Part shown: piece after piece, positions 17,038 through 25,122 of the stretch
Numbering within the stretch: the stretch's first letter is position 1
Layout of the letters: every line of letters begins with the position of its first letter
NCBI RefSeq assembly: GCF_003977685.1
Contig: NZ_RYZH01000061.1
Location: 1-34,849, forward strand
Direction of reading: 5' to 3'
Source: Tautonia sociabilis
GTDB taxonomy: Bacteria; Planctomycetota; Planctomycetia; Isosphaerales; Isosphaeraceae
Length of the DNA stretch: 34,849 bases
Position numbers and translations under genes: made by a program
The notes under the pieces: model-generated
What the model saw: the letters and a program-made list of their open reading frames with translations, nothing else
Databases searched by the model: none
What the model was told of the DNA's origin: nothing

Positions 17038-18021
17038 TCACCAGACCCAGTCCGGACCGACCTCGGGGTTGACGACGCAACCGGCCGGCCATCGGCCCTG
17101 GTGGAGGTCGATGATGCATCGGGCGGCCATCTCGGCCATGTCGGCCATGGAGAGGGTGTCAACGCCGCCGATGTGAGGGCTGGAGACGACGTTGGGCAGG
17201 GCGATCAGCGGGTGATCGCGCGGCGGAGGCTCCTCCCGGAAGACGTCCAGCCCCGCGCCGGCGAGGCGGCCGGTGGTGAGGGCGTCGAGCAAGGCGTTCT
17301 CGTCGATCAGGCCGCCTCGGGCGGTGTTGATCAGGATGGAGCCGGGCTTCATGAGGGAGAGCCGGGAGGCATTGATGAGGTCTCGGGTGGCCTCGGTCAG
17401 GGGGCAGTGGAGGCTGACGACGTCGGACTCGGCGAGCAGCTGCTCGAGGGATCGGCGGCCGATGCCGTGGGCGGCGTCGAAGGCGGGGTCGGCGACCTCG
17501 TCGGTGGCGAGCACGTTCATGCCGAAGGCCAGGGCTCGGGGGACCATCGCTCGGCCAATCCGGCCCAGGCCGACGAGGCCGAGCGTCTTGCCTCGAAGCG
17601 GCAGAACGATGGTCCGGTCCCATCCGCCCTGGCGGATCTGGCGGTCGTTCAGGGCGATCCGGCGGGTGACCCCCAGCAGCAGGCCGAACGCCTGCTCGGC
17701 GACGCTCTCCTGGTTGGTGCCCGGGGTGATGGTGACGACGATCTTGCGGGAGGTGGCGGCGGCAACGTCGACCGCGTCGTAACCGACCCCGGTGCGGGCG
17801 ATCACCCGGAGCTTCGGCGCCGCCGCGATCAGCTCGGCCGAGAGCCGCTCGCCGCCGGCAACAATCGCCTCGCAGTCCGGCAGTGCGGCGAGCAGCTCGG
17901 CCTCGGATAAAACGTCGCCGCCGACGGGGTCGACCGTCCGGAAACCAGCCTCGTGGAGCAACTGTCGGAAGGGGCCGGGCCGATTTCGGATCGGTCCGGC
18001 GCCGATCAGGGCGGTGGGCAT
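17038..18021 (-). CDS. D-2-hydroxyacid dehydrogenase, NAD type (phosphoglycerate dehydrogenase-like)
   Basis: A 327-residue NAD-dependent dehydrogenase. The Rossmann motif GLVGLGRIG (148-156) is intact, and Asp174 at the end of strand 2 favours NAD over NADP. The catalytic set is complete: Arg235 in INTARGG, Glu264 in LDVFREEPP and His283 in SSPHIGG. PGDH-like traits include the TPGTNQESVAEQ stretch. It lacks the C-terminal ACT domain of long SerA proteins, so the substrate may be 3-phosphoglycerate or another 2-hydroxyacid. The ATG at 18021 gives the family start MPTALIG; the frame is open 24 codons further up, without conserved residues. It is divergent from a second dehydrogenase of the same family. 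Confidence 0.9.
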   Translation of the reverse strand: MPTALIGAGPIRNRPGPFRQLLHEAGFRTVDPVGGDVLSEAELLAALPDCEAIVAGGERLSAELIAAAPKLRVIARTGVGYDAVDVAAATSRKIVVTITPGTNQESVAEQAFGLLLGVTRRIALNDRQIRQGGWDRTIVLPLRGKTLGLVGLGRIGRAMVPRALAFGMNVLATDEVADPAFDAAHGIGRRSLEQLLAESDVVSLHCPLTEATRDLINASRLSLMKPGSILINTARGGLIDENALLDALTTGRLAGAGLDVFREEPPPRDHPLIALPNVVSSPHIGGVDTLSMADMAEMAARCIIDLHQGRWPAGCVVNPEVGPDWVW

Positions 18022-18231
18022 GGCGAGATCCGTGGGGTGGAACGAGGCCGAGGGGGCGCGATCGGTCGGCCGGCGGCCGGGTGCTCCCATCATAACCGGG
18101 CCGGGTGCGGGACGCCCGGCGCGAGTTTCGCGGGTGAGGCGCTGGGCATGGAGCCGCGGCGGGTGATAGGATTAGGTCATACGGCCGTCGAGCGTCGTCT
18201 CCCTTGGTCGCAGGCAGGCCGGAGTTCCCCA

Positions 18232-19221
18232 GTGGCCGGACGCGTCTTGATTACCCGACCGATTCCCGAGCCGGGGCCGGACCTGCTCCGGGAGTCGGGC
18301 CTCGATGTCGAGATTCCATCCGAAGATCGGTCCCTGACTCGGGAGGAGTTGCTGCGCTCGGTCCGGGGTCGAGACGGCGTGCTCTGTCTTCTGACCGACC
18401 AGATCGACGCCGAGGTGCTCGACGCCGCCTCCGGCTGCAAGGTCGTTGCCAATATGGCCGTCGGCTACAACAACATCGATGTCGCCGCGGCCACCAGCCG
18501 GGGGATCCTGGTCACGAACACGCCGGGGGCGCTCACCGAGAGCACGGCGGATCTGACCTGGGCGCTGATCCTCGCCGTGGCCCGCCGGGTCGTCGAGGGA
18601 GACGAGGAGATGAGAACCGGGCGGTTCCCCGGCTGGGGGCCGCTCCACATGCTCGGCGGAGACGTCTCGGGCAAGACGCTCGGGCTGGTCGGGCCGGGAC
18701 GGATCGCCCTGGCGGTGGCCGAGCGGGCCGTCGGGTTCCGGATGTCGATCCTCTACGCCGGGAACCGGCCGAATCCGGCGTTCGACGCGATCGGCGCCCG
18801 GCTGGTTGATCTCGACGAGTTGCTGGCCGAGAGCGACTTCGTGAGCCTGCACGTCCCCCTGACCGACCGGACGAGACACCTGATCGACTCCCGGGCCCTG
18901 GCGAAAATGAAGCCGACAGCCTACCTGATCAACACCTCGAGGGGGCCGGTCGTTGACGAGCGGGCGCTGGTGGCGGCCCTGGACTCCCGTCGCATCGCCG
19001 GGGCGGGCCTCGATGTCTATGAAGACGAGCCGAGGATGGCCCCTGGGCTGGCCGGGTGCCGCAACGCCGTGCTGCTACCTCATCTGGGCAGCGCCACCGC
19101 CGGGACCCGGGCGGCGATGTCGCGCCAAGCGGCCCAGAACCTGCTTGCGGCCCTTGCTGGCCGTCGGCCCCCGGATCTGGTGAACCCGTCGGCCTGGTCT
19201 GGCCCGAAGGTTGCCGGCTGA
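18232..19221 (+). CDS. D-2-hydroxyacid dehydrogenase, glyoxylate/hydroxypyruvate reductase type
   Basis: A 329-residue enzyme of the same superfamily as its divergent neighbour, but of the glyoxylate reductase branch: MAGRVLITRPIPEPG at the start, NMAVGYNNIDV, and NTPGALTESTADLTW. Catalytic Arg237 (NTSRGP), Glu266 (DVYEDEP) and His284 (LLPHLGS) are present. The Rossmann motif reads GPGRIA (154-159), so the third glycine is alanine. Strand 2 ends in YAGNRPN with no acidic residue, which favours NADPH. The likely reaction is reduction of glyoxylate or hydroxypyruvate. The GTG at 18232 is chosen because GGAG lies seven bases upstream and the product then starts as its homologues do; an ATG at 18148 is a weaker option. 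Confidence 0.9.
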   Translation: MAGRVLITRPIPEPGPDLLRESGLDVEIPSEDRSLTREELLRSVRGRDGVLCLLTDQIDAEVLDAASGCKVVANMAVGYNNIDVAAATSRGILVTNTPGALTESTADLTWALILAVARRVVEGDEEMRTGRFPGWGPLHMLGGDVSGKTLGLVGPGRIALAVAERAVGFRMSILYAGNRPNPAFDAIGARLVDLDELLAESDFVSLHVPLTDRTRHLIDSRALAKMKPTAYLINTSRGPVVDERALVAALDSRRIAGAGLDVYEDEPRMAPGLAGCRNAVLLPHLGSATAGTRAAMSRQAAQNLLAALAGRRPPDLVNPSAWSGPKVAG

Positions 19222-19343
19222 CCGGGACGATCTCCGCCGATCCGGGGGATGGGCGGAGACGACCGCCGAGAACCGCTCCCTGGGTCATCCCGGCCGCCGC
19301 GACGAAGAAGACGAGTGACGAGAGACGAGGGCAGGACTGGACG

Positions 19344-20831
19344 ATGGGCGTGATGAAGTTCCGGCTGACGCCTCCTGAGCTGTCCGAGCGGCTCCCCGAG
19401 CTGCGTCGAGGCTACTTCACGGGCCTCGACCGGACGCCCGAGGCGGTCAGCCTCGACCTGCGCCCCGGCCTGCTCGTCTGTCACCGGGATTCCCCCGACA
19501 GCGGAAGACTGCATGTCCCCTTCCCCGTCCAGGGGTTCGGGATGCCGTTTGTCAGCACAGCGACCCTGGGGCAGCGGCCGACTCCGTACAACTTGGCCGT
19601 CGAGCTGGCCCGGGGGAAGCTCAACGACATCCGAGGGCAGGCCGGCGACTGGCGGCACCTGGGCCTGCAATTGCCCGAGGAAGTCGACCAGGCGCTGGCC
19701 GAGGCCCGGCACGCCTTCTCCCGAGCCGCCACCAGCGGCGATCCCGAGCGCGCCTCCGAGTCGGCTCAAGAGTGCCTGGCCGCCTCGTTCCGGGCCGGCG
19801 AGGGGCTGACCGCCGCCTACACCGACCAGGTCATCCGAAAACGGTTGGAGCACTCGTCGAAGCTCCCCACCTTGCTGGGCTGCGGCCTGAACGCCGACCC
19901 CGCCGGCGCCCCCTGGGCCGATTCCCTGGCCGGGGCCGTCAACGCCGCCCGAGTCCGTTGTTCCTGGGCCGAGCTGGCCCCGACCGAGGGGACATTTCGC
20001 TGGGAGTCGCTCGACGCCCAGATCGCCTGGTGCCAGGAGCACAACCTGCTGCCGATGGCCGGCCCGCTGCTGGAATTCCGCCCCTCGGCCCTGCCGGACT
20101 GGCTCTGGCTCTGGTCCGGAGACGTCGAGGCGATCGGCAGCATGGCGCTGGATCTCGTCCGGCAGGCCGTCTCCCGGTACAAGGGACGGCTCGGCAACTG
20201 GCATCTGGTCGCCCGCCCCGGCACGGCGGACGTGCTGGGAATGAACGAGGAGGACCAGATCCGACTGGCGGCCCGGTGCTCCCAGGAAGCCCACCGGATC
20301 GACCCCGTCACGCCGCTGATCGTCGACCTCGACCGCCCCTGGGCCGAGTGGCTGGGGTCGAGCCCCTACCGGATCGGCCCCCTGCACGTGGCCGACTCTC
20401 TCTCCCGAGCGGAGATCGGTCTGGCGGGGGTCGGCCTCGAAGTCGCCCCCGGCTACGGCCCCCCCGGCAGCCACTTGCGCGACCTCTTCGAGTTCTCCCG
20501 CCTGCTCGATCTGTTCGCCCTGCTGAACCAGCCGCTCTACGTGACCATCTCCCTTCCCTCGGCCTCCGGTGAGGACCCCGCCGCCGCCCCCGACGGCGAG
20601 CTGGACCCCCGCCAGTGGCCCGGCTCCCCCACCGAGCAGATGCAGCTCGAGATGGCGTCCCGCTGGATCTCCCTGGCCGTGGCCAAGCCCTACGTCCGAG
20701 CCGTCATTTGGTCCCACGCCAGCGACGCCGCCCCCCACCTCTACGCCCACGCCGGCCTCTTTCGCCCCGACCATTCCCCCAAGCCCCTCTTGCCTTGGCT
20801 CCGGAAGTTCCGCGAGACCTACCTCGTCTGA
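19344..20831 (+). CDS. GH10-like protein lacking both catalytic glutamates (probable pseudo-enzyme)
   Basis: A 495-residue protein. Residues 1-165 form an uncharacterised N-terminal domain containing a helical stretch (112-165). Residues 170-490 follow the order of GH10 xylanase motifs: SWAELAPTEGTFRWESLD, a LPDW loop, SRYKGRLGNWHLVAR, PLYVTISLP, and a C-terminal VIWSHASD with PKPLLPWL. In active GH10 enzymes the fourth would read WDVVNE and the fifth TE(L/F)D. Here the acid/base position is Arg291 and the nucleophile position is Ile402. Hydrolysis by the GH10 mechanism is therefore unlikely, and carbohydrate binding or a structural role is possible. No signal peptide is visible. The ATG at 19344 has AGGA seven bases upstream; the frame is open further up without family sequence. 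Confidence 0.72.
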   Translation: MGVMKFRLTPPELSERLPELRRGYFTGLDRTPEAVSLDLRPGLLVCHRDSPDSGRLHVPFPVQGFGMPFVSTATLGQRPTPYNLAVELARGKLNDIRGQAGDWRHLGLQLPEEVDQALAEARHAFSRAATSGDPERASESAQECLAASFRAGEGLTAAYTDQVIRKRLEHSSKLPTLLGCGLNADPAGAPWADSLAGAVNAARVRCSWAELAPTEGTFRWESLDAQIAWCQEHNLLPMAGPLLEFRPSALPDWLWLWSGDVEAIGSMALDLVRQAVSRYKGRLGNWHLVARPGTADVLGMNEEDQIRLAARCSQEAHRIDPVTPLIVDLDRPWAEWLGSSPYRIGPLHVADSLSRAEIGLAGVGLEVAPGYGPPGSHLRDLFEFSRLLDLFALLNQPLYVTISLPSASGEDPAAAPDGELDPRQWPGSPTEQMQLEMASRWISLAVAKPYVRAVIWSHASDAAPHLYAHAGLFRPDHSPKPLLPWLRKFRETYLV

Positions 20832-20891
20832 CCCCGCCGGGCCGGACCCAAGAGCCCGACCATTAGGGCCCGGATCGGAGCATGAAATCGT

Positions 20892-20920
20892 TTGACCCGA
20901 CGGACTTTCGTCGTTAGGTT
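20892..20920 (+). promoter_or_regulatory. Candidate promoter of the second DUF1553-DUF1501 operon, with inverted repeat in the spacer
   Basis: TTGACC (20892-20897) and TAGGTT (20915-20920) are 17 bases apart. The spacer contains a perfect inverted repeat, CGACG (20898-20902) and CGTCG (20909-20913), around gacttt. Such placement would suit a regulator, but the repeat is short. The ATG at 20975 lies about 48 bases after the predicted start. Confidence 0.5.
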
Positions 20921-20974
20921 GAACAAGAGTCGGACACTGCGCCTTCTCTTCTCGAACCGCCGGACGTCTCCTCC

Positions 20975-23476
20975 ATGAAGCGGATCGGCTTGCCCCTCGT
21001 CCTTGCCTCCCTCCTCTCCGCCGGCGCGGTCCCGGCCCGGGCCCAGGACCCAGGCGGGCCGGACGCCAATGCCGGGCAGGCCGACTTCTTCGTCGAGTCC
21101 GTCCGGCCGATCCTGGAGCGAAGCTGCTTCCGATGCCACGGCGGAGCGGGGAAGACCCGGGGGGGGCTCGACCTGACCACCCGGGCCGGTGTGCTCAAGG
21201 GGGGCGACCTCGGTCCCGCCATCGATGTTGAGGAGCCTTCGGCCAGCCTCTTGCTGGAGGCGATTCGGTACGAGGGCCTGGAAATGCCCCCGACCGGCAA
21301 ACTCGACCAGGCCGACCTTGACATCCTGACGCGATGGGTCGAACTGGGAGCCCCTTACGACGAGGAACACTCCTCCCCTGCCCCGGCTCCCGAGGAGGAC
21401 GACGAGGCGATCTCGGAGGAGGATCGGCAATTCTGGTCGTTTCAACCTGTCCGGAGGCCGGAGGTCCCTTCGGTCCACCGGCAAGACTGGGTGCGCGACC
21501 CGATCGATGCCTTCATCCTCCGGGGGCTGGAAGAGGCCGGCCTGGAACCGGCACCGGAGGCGTCCCGGGAAACCCTGATCCGACGGCTCTCCTCCGACCT
21601 GCTGGGCCTGCCGCCGACTCCGGAGGAGGTCGAAGCGTTCGTCGAGAACGACTCTCCCCTCGCCTACGAGGAGCTGGTCGACCGCCTGCTCTCCTCCCCC
21701 CATTACGGCGAGCGCTGGGGGAGACACTGGCTGGATGTCGTCCGCTTCGCCGAAACCAACAGCTTTGAACGCGACAACGACAAGCCGGCCGCTTGGCGGT
21801 ACCGAGACTATGTGATCGAGAGCTTCAACGAGGACAAGCCCTACGACCGCTTCGTCCGAGAGCAACTGGCCGGCGACGAGCTGGAGGATGCCTCGGCCGA
21901 GTCGATCATCGCCACCGGCTTCTACCGCCTCGGCGCCTGGGACGATGAGCCAACCGACCGGCTCCAGGCTCGGTTCGACGAACTGGACGACATCATCACC
22001 ACGACGGCTCAGGCCTTCCTCGGGCTGACGATCAACTGCGCCCGCTGCCACGATCACAAGATCGACCCGATCCCCCAGCGCGACTACTACCGCTTCCTCG
22101 CCTTCGTGGCCAACCTGAAGCCGTACTCGTATGACCCAAGCCACATCCTCACCGAGATCGCCTCGGACGAGGAGCGGGCCGAGCACGACCGGCTCCAGCA
22201 GGATCGGGAACGCAGGGAGGCGGAGATCAATGCCGCGCTGGCACCGATCGAGGCCAGGCTGCTCGAGTCGGTCCCCGAGCCGAGGCGGTCGATGCTCAAG
22301 GAAGGGACGTTCGAGCAGCGCCGGCACGTGCTGGACGGCATCGCCGAGCGGGACCTGTCGCCCGAGGAGCTCTCCTCGTACCGGGAGCTGATCCGACAGT
22401 GGCAGGAGATCCCCCCGGTTCCCCCCTTGCCGACGGCGTTGAGCGCCCGGGAGCCAGGGCCGGAGGCACCGGAGACGTTCGTCCTGATCCGGGGAAGCGC
22501 CCACGCGCCGGGCGACCCCGTCTCCCCTGGCTTCCCCGAGGTGCTGGGGGCACCCGACCCGGTGTTCGAAACCCCGACCGAGGGAGCCGCCAGCTCGGGA
22601 CGCCGCCGGGCGCTGGCCGACTGGATCGCCAGTGAGGAGAACCCCCTGACGGCCCGGGTGATGGTCAACCGCGTCTGGCACTACCACTTCGGCCGGGGGA
22701 TCGTCCGGACCCCGAACGACTTCGGCTTCCAGGGGGCGATGCCCACGCACCCCGAGCTGCTCGACTGGCTGGCCGCCGAGTTCATGGCGGGGGGCTGGCG
22801 GCTGAAACCCCTGCACAAGCGGATCGTGATGTCGAGCACGTACCGGATGTCCTCGAAGGGGAATCCCGAGGCGCTGGCCGATGACCCGACGAACGACCTG
22901 CTCTGGCGGTTCGACCTGCGCCGGCTTTCGGCCGAGGAGATCCGGGACGCGATGCTCGCCGTCACCGGAGTTCTGAACCCGAAGATGGGGGGGCCGGGGT
23001 TCTACTCAAGGATCCCGAAGGCGTACCTCGCCGGGCAGTCCCGGCCGGGGGCGGGCTGGGGAGACTCGCCGGCGGAGGAGCGGGCGAGGCGGAGCGTCTA
23101 CATTCACGTGAAGCGGTCACTCGTAACGCCCATCCTCGCCAGCTTCGACGCCGCCGACACCGACTTCTCCTGCCCCGTCCGCTTCGCCACCACCCAGCCG
23201 ACCCAGGCGCTCAGCACCCTCAACGGCGAGCTCCTCCACGAGCAGGCCGCCGCGCTGGCCGATCGCGTTCGGCAGGAGGCCGGCCCGGAATCGGATGATC
23301 GCGTGCGGAGAGCGCTGGCCCTGGTCCTCTGCCGGGAGCCAACCGCGGACGAGGTCGCCCGGGGGGTCGGGTTCATGGAGGCGTTGCGCTCCGAGGACGG
23401 AGTCGAGCCGGATCGGGCGTTTGAGCTGTTCTGCCTGATGGCGCTGAACCTGAACGAATTCATCTATATCGACTGA
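20975..23476 (+). CDS. DUF1549/DUF1553 planctomycete cytochrome-like protein (second pair)
   Basis: An 833-residue exported protein. A signal peptide ends near ARAQ (about 21-24). The PSCyt1 heme motif CFRCH is at 51-55, DUF1549 spans about 165-375 with the second CxxCH, CARCH (355-359), followed by DHKIDPI, and DUF1553 covers about 550-810 (LADWIASEENPLTARVMVNRVW, then the TQALSTLN element). Compared with the first-pair protein it has a longer middle section (about 390-510), including a charged, coiled-coil-prone helix (about 405-425) and a Pro-rich linker. Function is unknown; it is probably an envelope electron-transfer or binding protein. It is followed after 50 bases by its DUF1501 partner. 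Confidence 0.93.
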   Translation: MKRIGLPLVLASLLSAGAVPARAQDPGGPDANAGQADFFVESVRPILERSCFRCHGGAGKTRGGLDLTTRAGVLKGGDLGPAIDVEEPSASLLLEAIRYEGLEMPPTGKLDQADLDILTRWVELGAPYDEEHSSPAPAPEEDDEAISEEDRQFWSFQPVRRPEVPSVHRQDWVRDPIDAFILRGLEEAGLEPAPEASRETLIRRLSSDLLGLPPTPEEVEAFVENDSPLAYEELVDRLLSSPHYGERWGRHWLDVVRFAETNSFERDNDKPAAWRYRDYVIESFNEDKPYDRFVREQLAGDELEDASAESIIATGFYRLGAWDDEPTDRLQARFDELDDIITTTAQAFLGLTINCARCHDHKIDPIPQRDYYRFLAFVANLKPYSYDPSHILTEIASDEERAEHDRLQQDRERREAEINAALAPIEARLLESVPEPRRSMLKEGTFEQRRHVLDGIAERDLSPEELSSYRELIRQWQEIPPVPPLPTALSAREPGPEAPETFVLIRGSAHAPGDPVSPGFPEVLGAPDPVFETPTEGAASSGRRRALADWIASEENPLTARVMVNRVWHYHFGRGIVRTPNDFGFQGAMPTHPELLDWLAAEFMAGGWRLKPLHKRIVMSSTYRMSSKGNPEALADDPTNDLLWRFDLRRLSAEEIRDAMLAVTGVLNPKMGGPGFYSRIPKAYLAGQSRPGAGWGDSPAEERARRSVYIHVKRSLVTPILASFDAADTDFSCPVRFATTQPTQALSTLNGELLHEQAAALADRVRQEAGPESDDRVRRALALVLCREPTADEVARGVGFMEALRSEDGVEPDRAFELFCLMALNLNEFIYID

Positions 23477-23483
23477 ACGACGG

Positions 23484-23505
23484 CCCGGGGCGGCCTCGCC
23501 CCGGG
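23484..23505 (+). other. Perfect 9-base hairpin between the DUF1553 and DUF1501 genes
   Basis: CCCGGGGCG (23484-23492) and CGCCCCGGG (23497-23505) pair perfectly around a GCCT loop. It sits in the 50-base gap, just before the GGGAGG ribosome-binding region of the DUF1501 gene. With no T-run it is more likely an mRNA processing, stabilising or translation-tuning element than a full terminator. Confidence 0.5.
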
Positions 23506-23526
23506 GCGAGAGGGAGGGAGGCCGGC

Positions 23527-25002
23527 ATGACCGACCATCGGCGACCGAAGGGGTCCTTCTGCGGCCGGACCCGTCGCGAGTTCGTCTGGCAGACGGGCAT
23601 GGGGTTCACGTCGCTCGGGCTGATCGACCTGCTCTCTCGCGACGGGTTCTTCTCGGGATCGGCCCGAGCCGACGGGGACGCGCCGGGGGGCTACTCGAAC
23701 CCGATGGCCCCGAAGGCGCCGCACTTCGAGCCAAAGGCGAAGTCGGTCATCTTCTTGTTCATGTATGGTGGCCCGAGCCACGTTGATACGTTCGACTACA
23801 AGCCGGACCTGTTGCGGTACGATGGCCAGACGATCGCGGTGAAGACCAAGGGCCGAGGCGGCTCCAAGAACGAGGGCCGGATCGTCGGCCCGAAGTGGCC
23901 GTTCCAGCAGCACGGCGAGTCGGGGCAGTGGGTCAGTTCTCTGTTCCCGCACCTGGCGAGACACGTGGACGACATCGCGTTCATCAAGTCGATGACGGCG
24001 GACAGCCCGCTGCACGGCTCGGCGATGCTCCAGATGAACTCGGGGAGGATCCTCAGCGGCAGTCCGTGCCTGGGGAGCTGGGTGACCTACGGCCTCGGGT
24101 CGGAGAACGAGGATCTGCCGGGGTTCGTCGTGATGCTCGACCCGGTCGGCGGGCCCATCTCGGGGGCGAAGAACTGGTCGAGCGGTTACATGCCGTCGAC
24201 CTACCAGGGGACGATCCTCCGGTCGCAGGGGGAGCCGATCATCGACCTCTCCCCTCCGGAGGGGGTGTCCGACGCGATGCAGCGGCGGCTCATCGACACG
24301 CTCAACGACTACAACGCCGACCACCTGGCCGATCGGGCCGATCAGTCGGACCTGGCCGCCCGGATCTCCAGTTTCGAGCTTGCCTACAAGATGCAGATGG
24401 CCGCCCCGGAGGCGACGGCGATTGACGGCGAGCCGGAGGAGACCAAGAGGCTTTACGGATTGGATGACCCGAAGACCGAGAACTTCGGCCGACGCTGCCT
24501 GCTGGCGCGTCGGCTGGTCGAGCGGGGCGTTCGGTTCGTGCAGATCTACGCCGGGGGCGCCCACAACGACGACAACTGGGACGCCCACACCGACATCGAG
24601 AAGAACCACAACTACCACTGCGGCCGCACCGACAAGCCGATCGCCGGCCTGCTGGAGGACCTGAAGCGCCGGGGGCTGCTCGACTCCACGCTCATCGTCT
24701 GGGGAGGAGAGTTCGGGCGCCAGCCGACGGCCGAGTACGAGAAGGGGACCGGGCGCGACCATAACTCCTTCGGCTTCACCATGTGGATGGCCGGAGGAGG
24801 CGTGAAGGGGGGCGTCTCGGTGGGGGAGACCGACGAACTGGGGTCGGCGGCGGTCGTCGATCGGTTCCATGTCAAGCATCTGCACGCGACGATCCTGACG
24901 CAACTGGGCCTCGACCCTGATCGGCTGTCGTTCTTCTACGGCGGGCTCGATCAGAAGCTCGTCGGCGTCGAGGGGGCCGAGCCGATTCGCCAGCTCATCT
25001 GA
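23527..25002 (+). CDS. DUF1501 family protein, Tat-exported (second pair)
   Basis: A 491-residue DUF1501 protein. The twin-arginine signal TRREFVWQ is at 15-22, followed by GMGFTSLGLIDLL. Family landmarks match those of the first pair: FLFMYGGPSHVDTFDYKP, LGSWVTYGLGSENEDLPGFVVM, NWSSGYMPSTYQG, RLVERGVRFVQIYAGG, STLIVWGGEFGRQP and GRDHNSFGFT. His/Asp clusters around HNDDNWDAH suggest a metal site as in related phosphatases and sulfatases, but the reaction is unknown. The ATG at 23527 has GGGAGG nearby. The order DUF1553 then DUF1501 is the same as in the first pair, so the pairs look like duplicated operons, now on opposite strands. A small hairpin overlaps the stop codon (GACCGG 25001-25006 with CCGGTC 25011-25016). 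Confidence 0.93.
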   Translation: MTDHRRPKGSFCGRTRREFVWQTGMGFTSLGLIDLLSRDGFFSGSARADGDAPGGYSNPMAPKAPHFEPKAKSVIFLFMYGGPSHVDTFDYKPDLLRYDGQTIAVKTKGRGGSKNEGRIVGPKWPFQQHGESGQWVSSLFPHLARHVDDIAFIKSMTADSPLHGSAMLQMNSGRILSGSPCLGSWVTYGLGSENEDLPGFVVMLDPVGGPISGAKNWSSGYMPSTYQGTILRSQGEPIIDLSPPEGVSDAMQRRLIDTLNDYNADHLADRADQSDLAARISSFELAYKMQMAAPEATAIDGEPEETKRLYGLDDPKTENFGRRCLLARRLVERGVRFVQIYAGGAHNDDNWDAHTDIEKNHNYHCGRTDKPIAGLLEDLKRRGLLDSTLIVWGGEFGRQPTAEYEKGTGRDHNSFGFTMWMAGGGVKGGVSVGETDELGSAAVVDRFHVKHLHATILTQLGLDPDRLSFFYGGLDQKLVGVEGAEPIRQLI

Positions 25003-25122
25003 CCGGATCCCCGGTCGCAGGCTCGGGCCGCCTGGCTCTCCGCGCGGGGGTGGCGACCGGCTAGACTGGGTCTGGATTATCGAACCCGGTACGCCCGTCG
25101 TCGTCGACCAGCGAGGCCCGAG

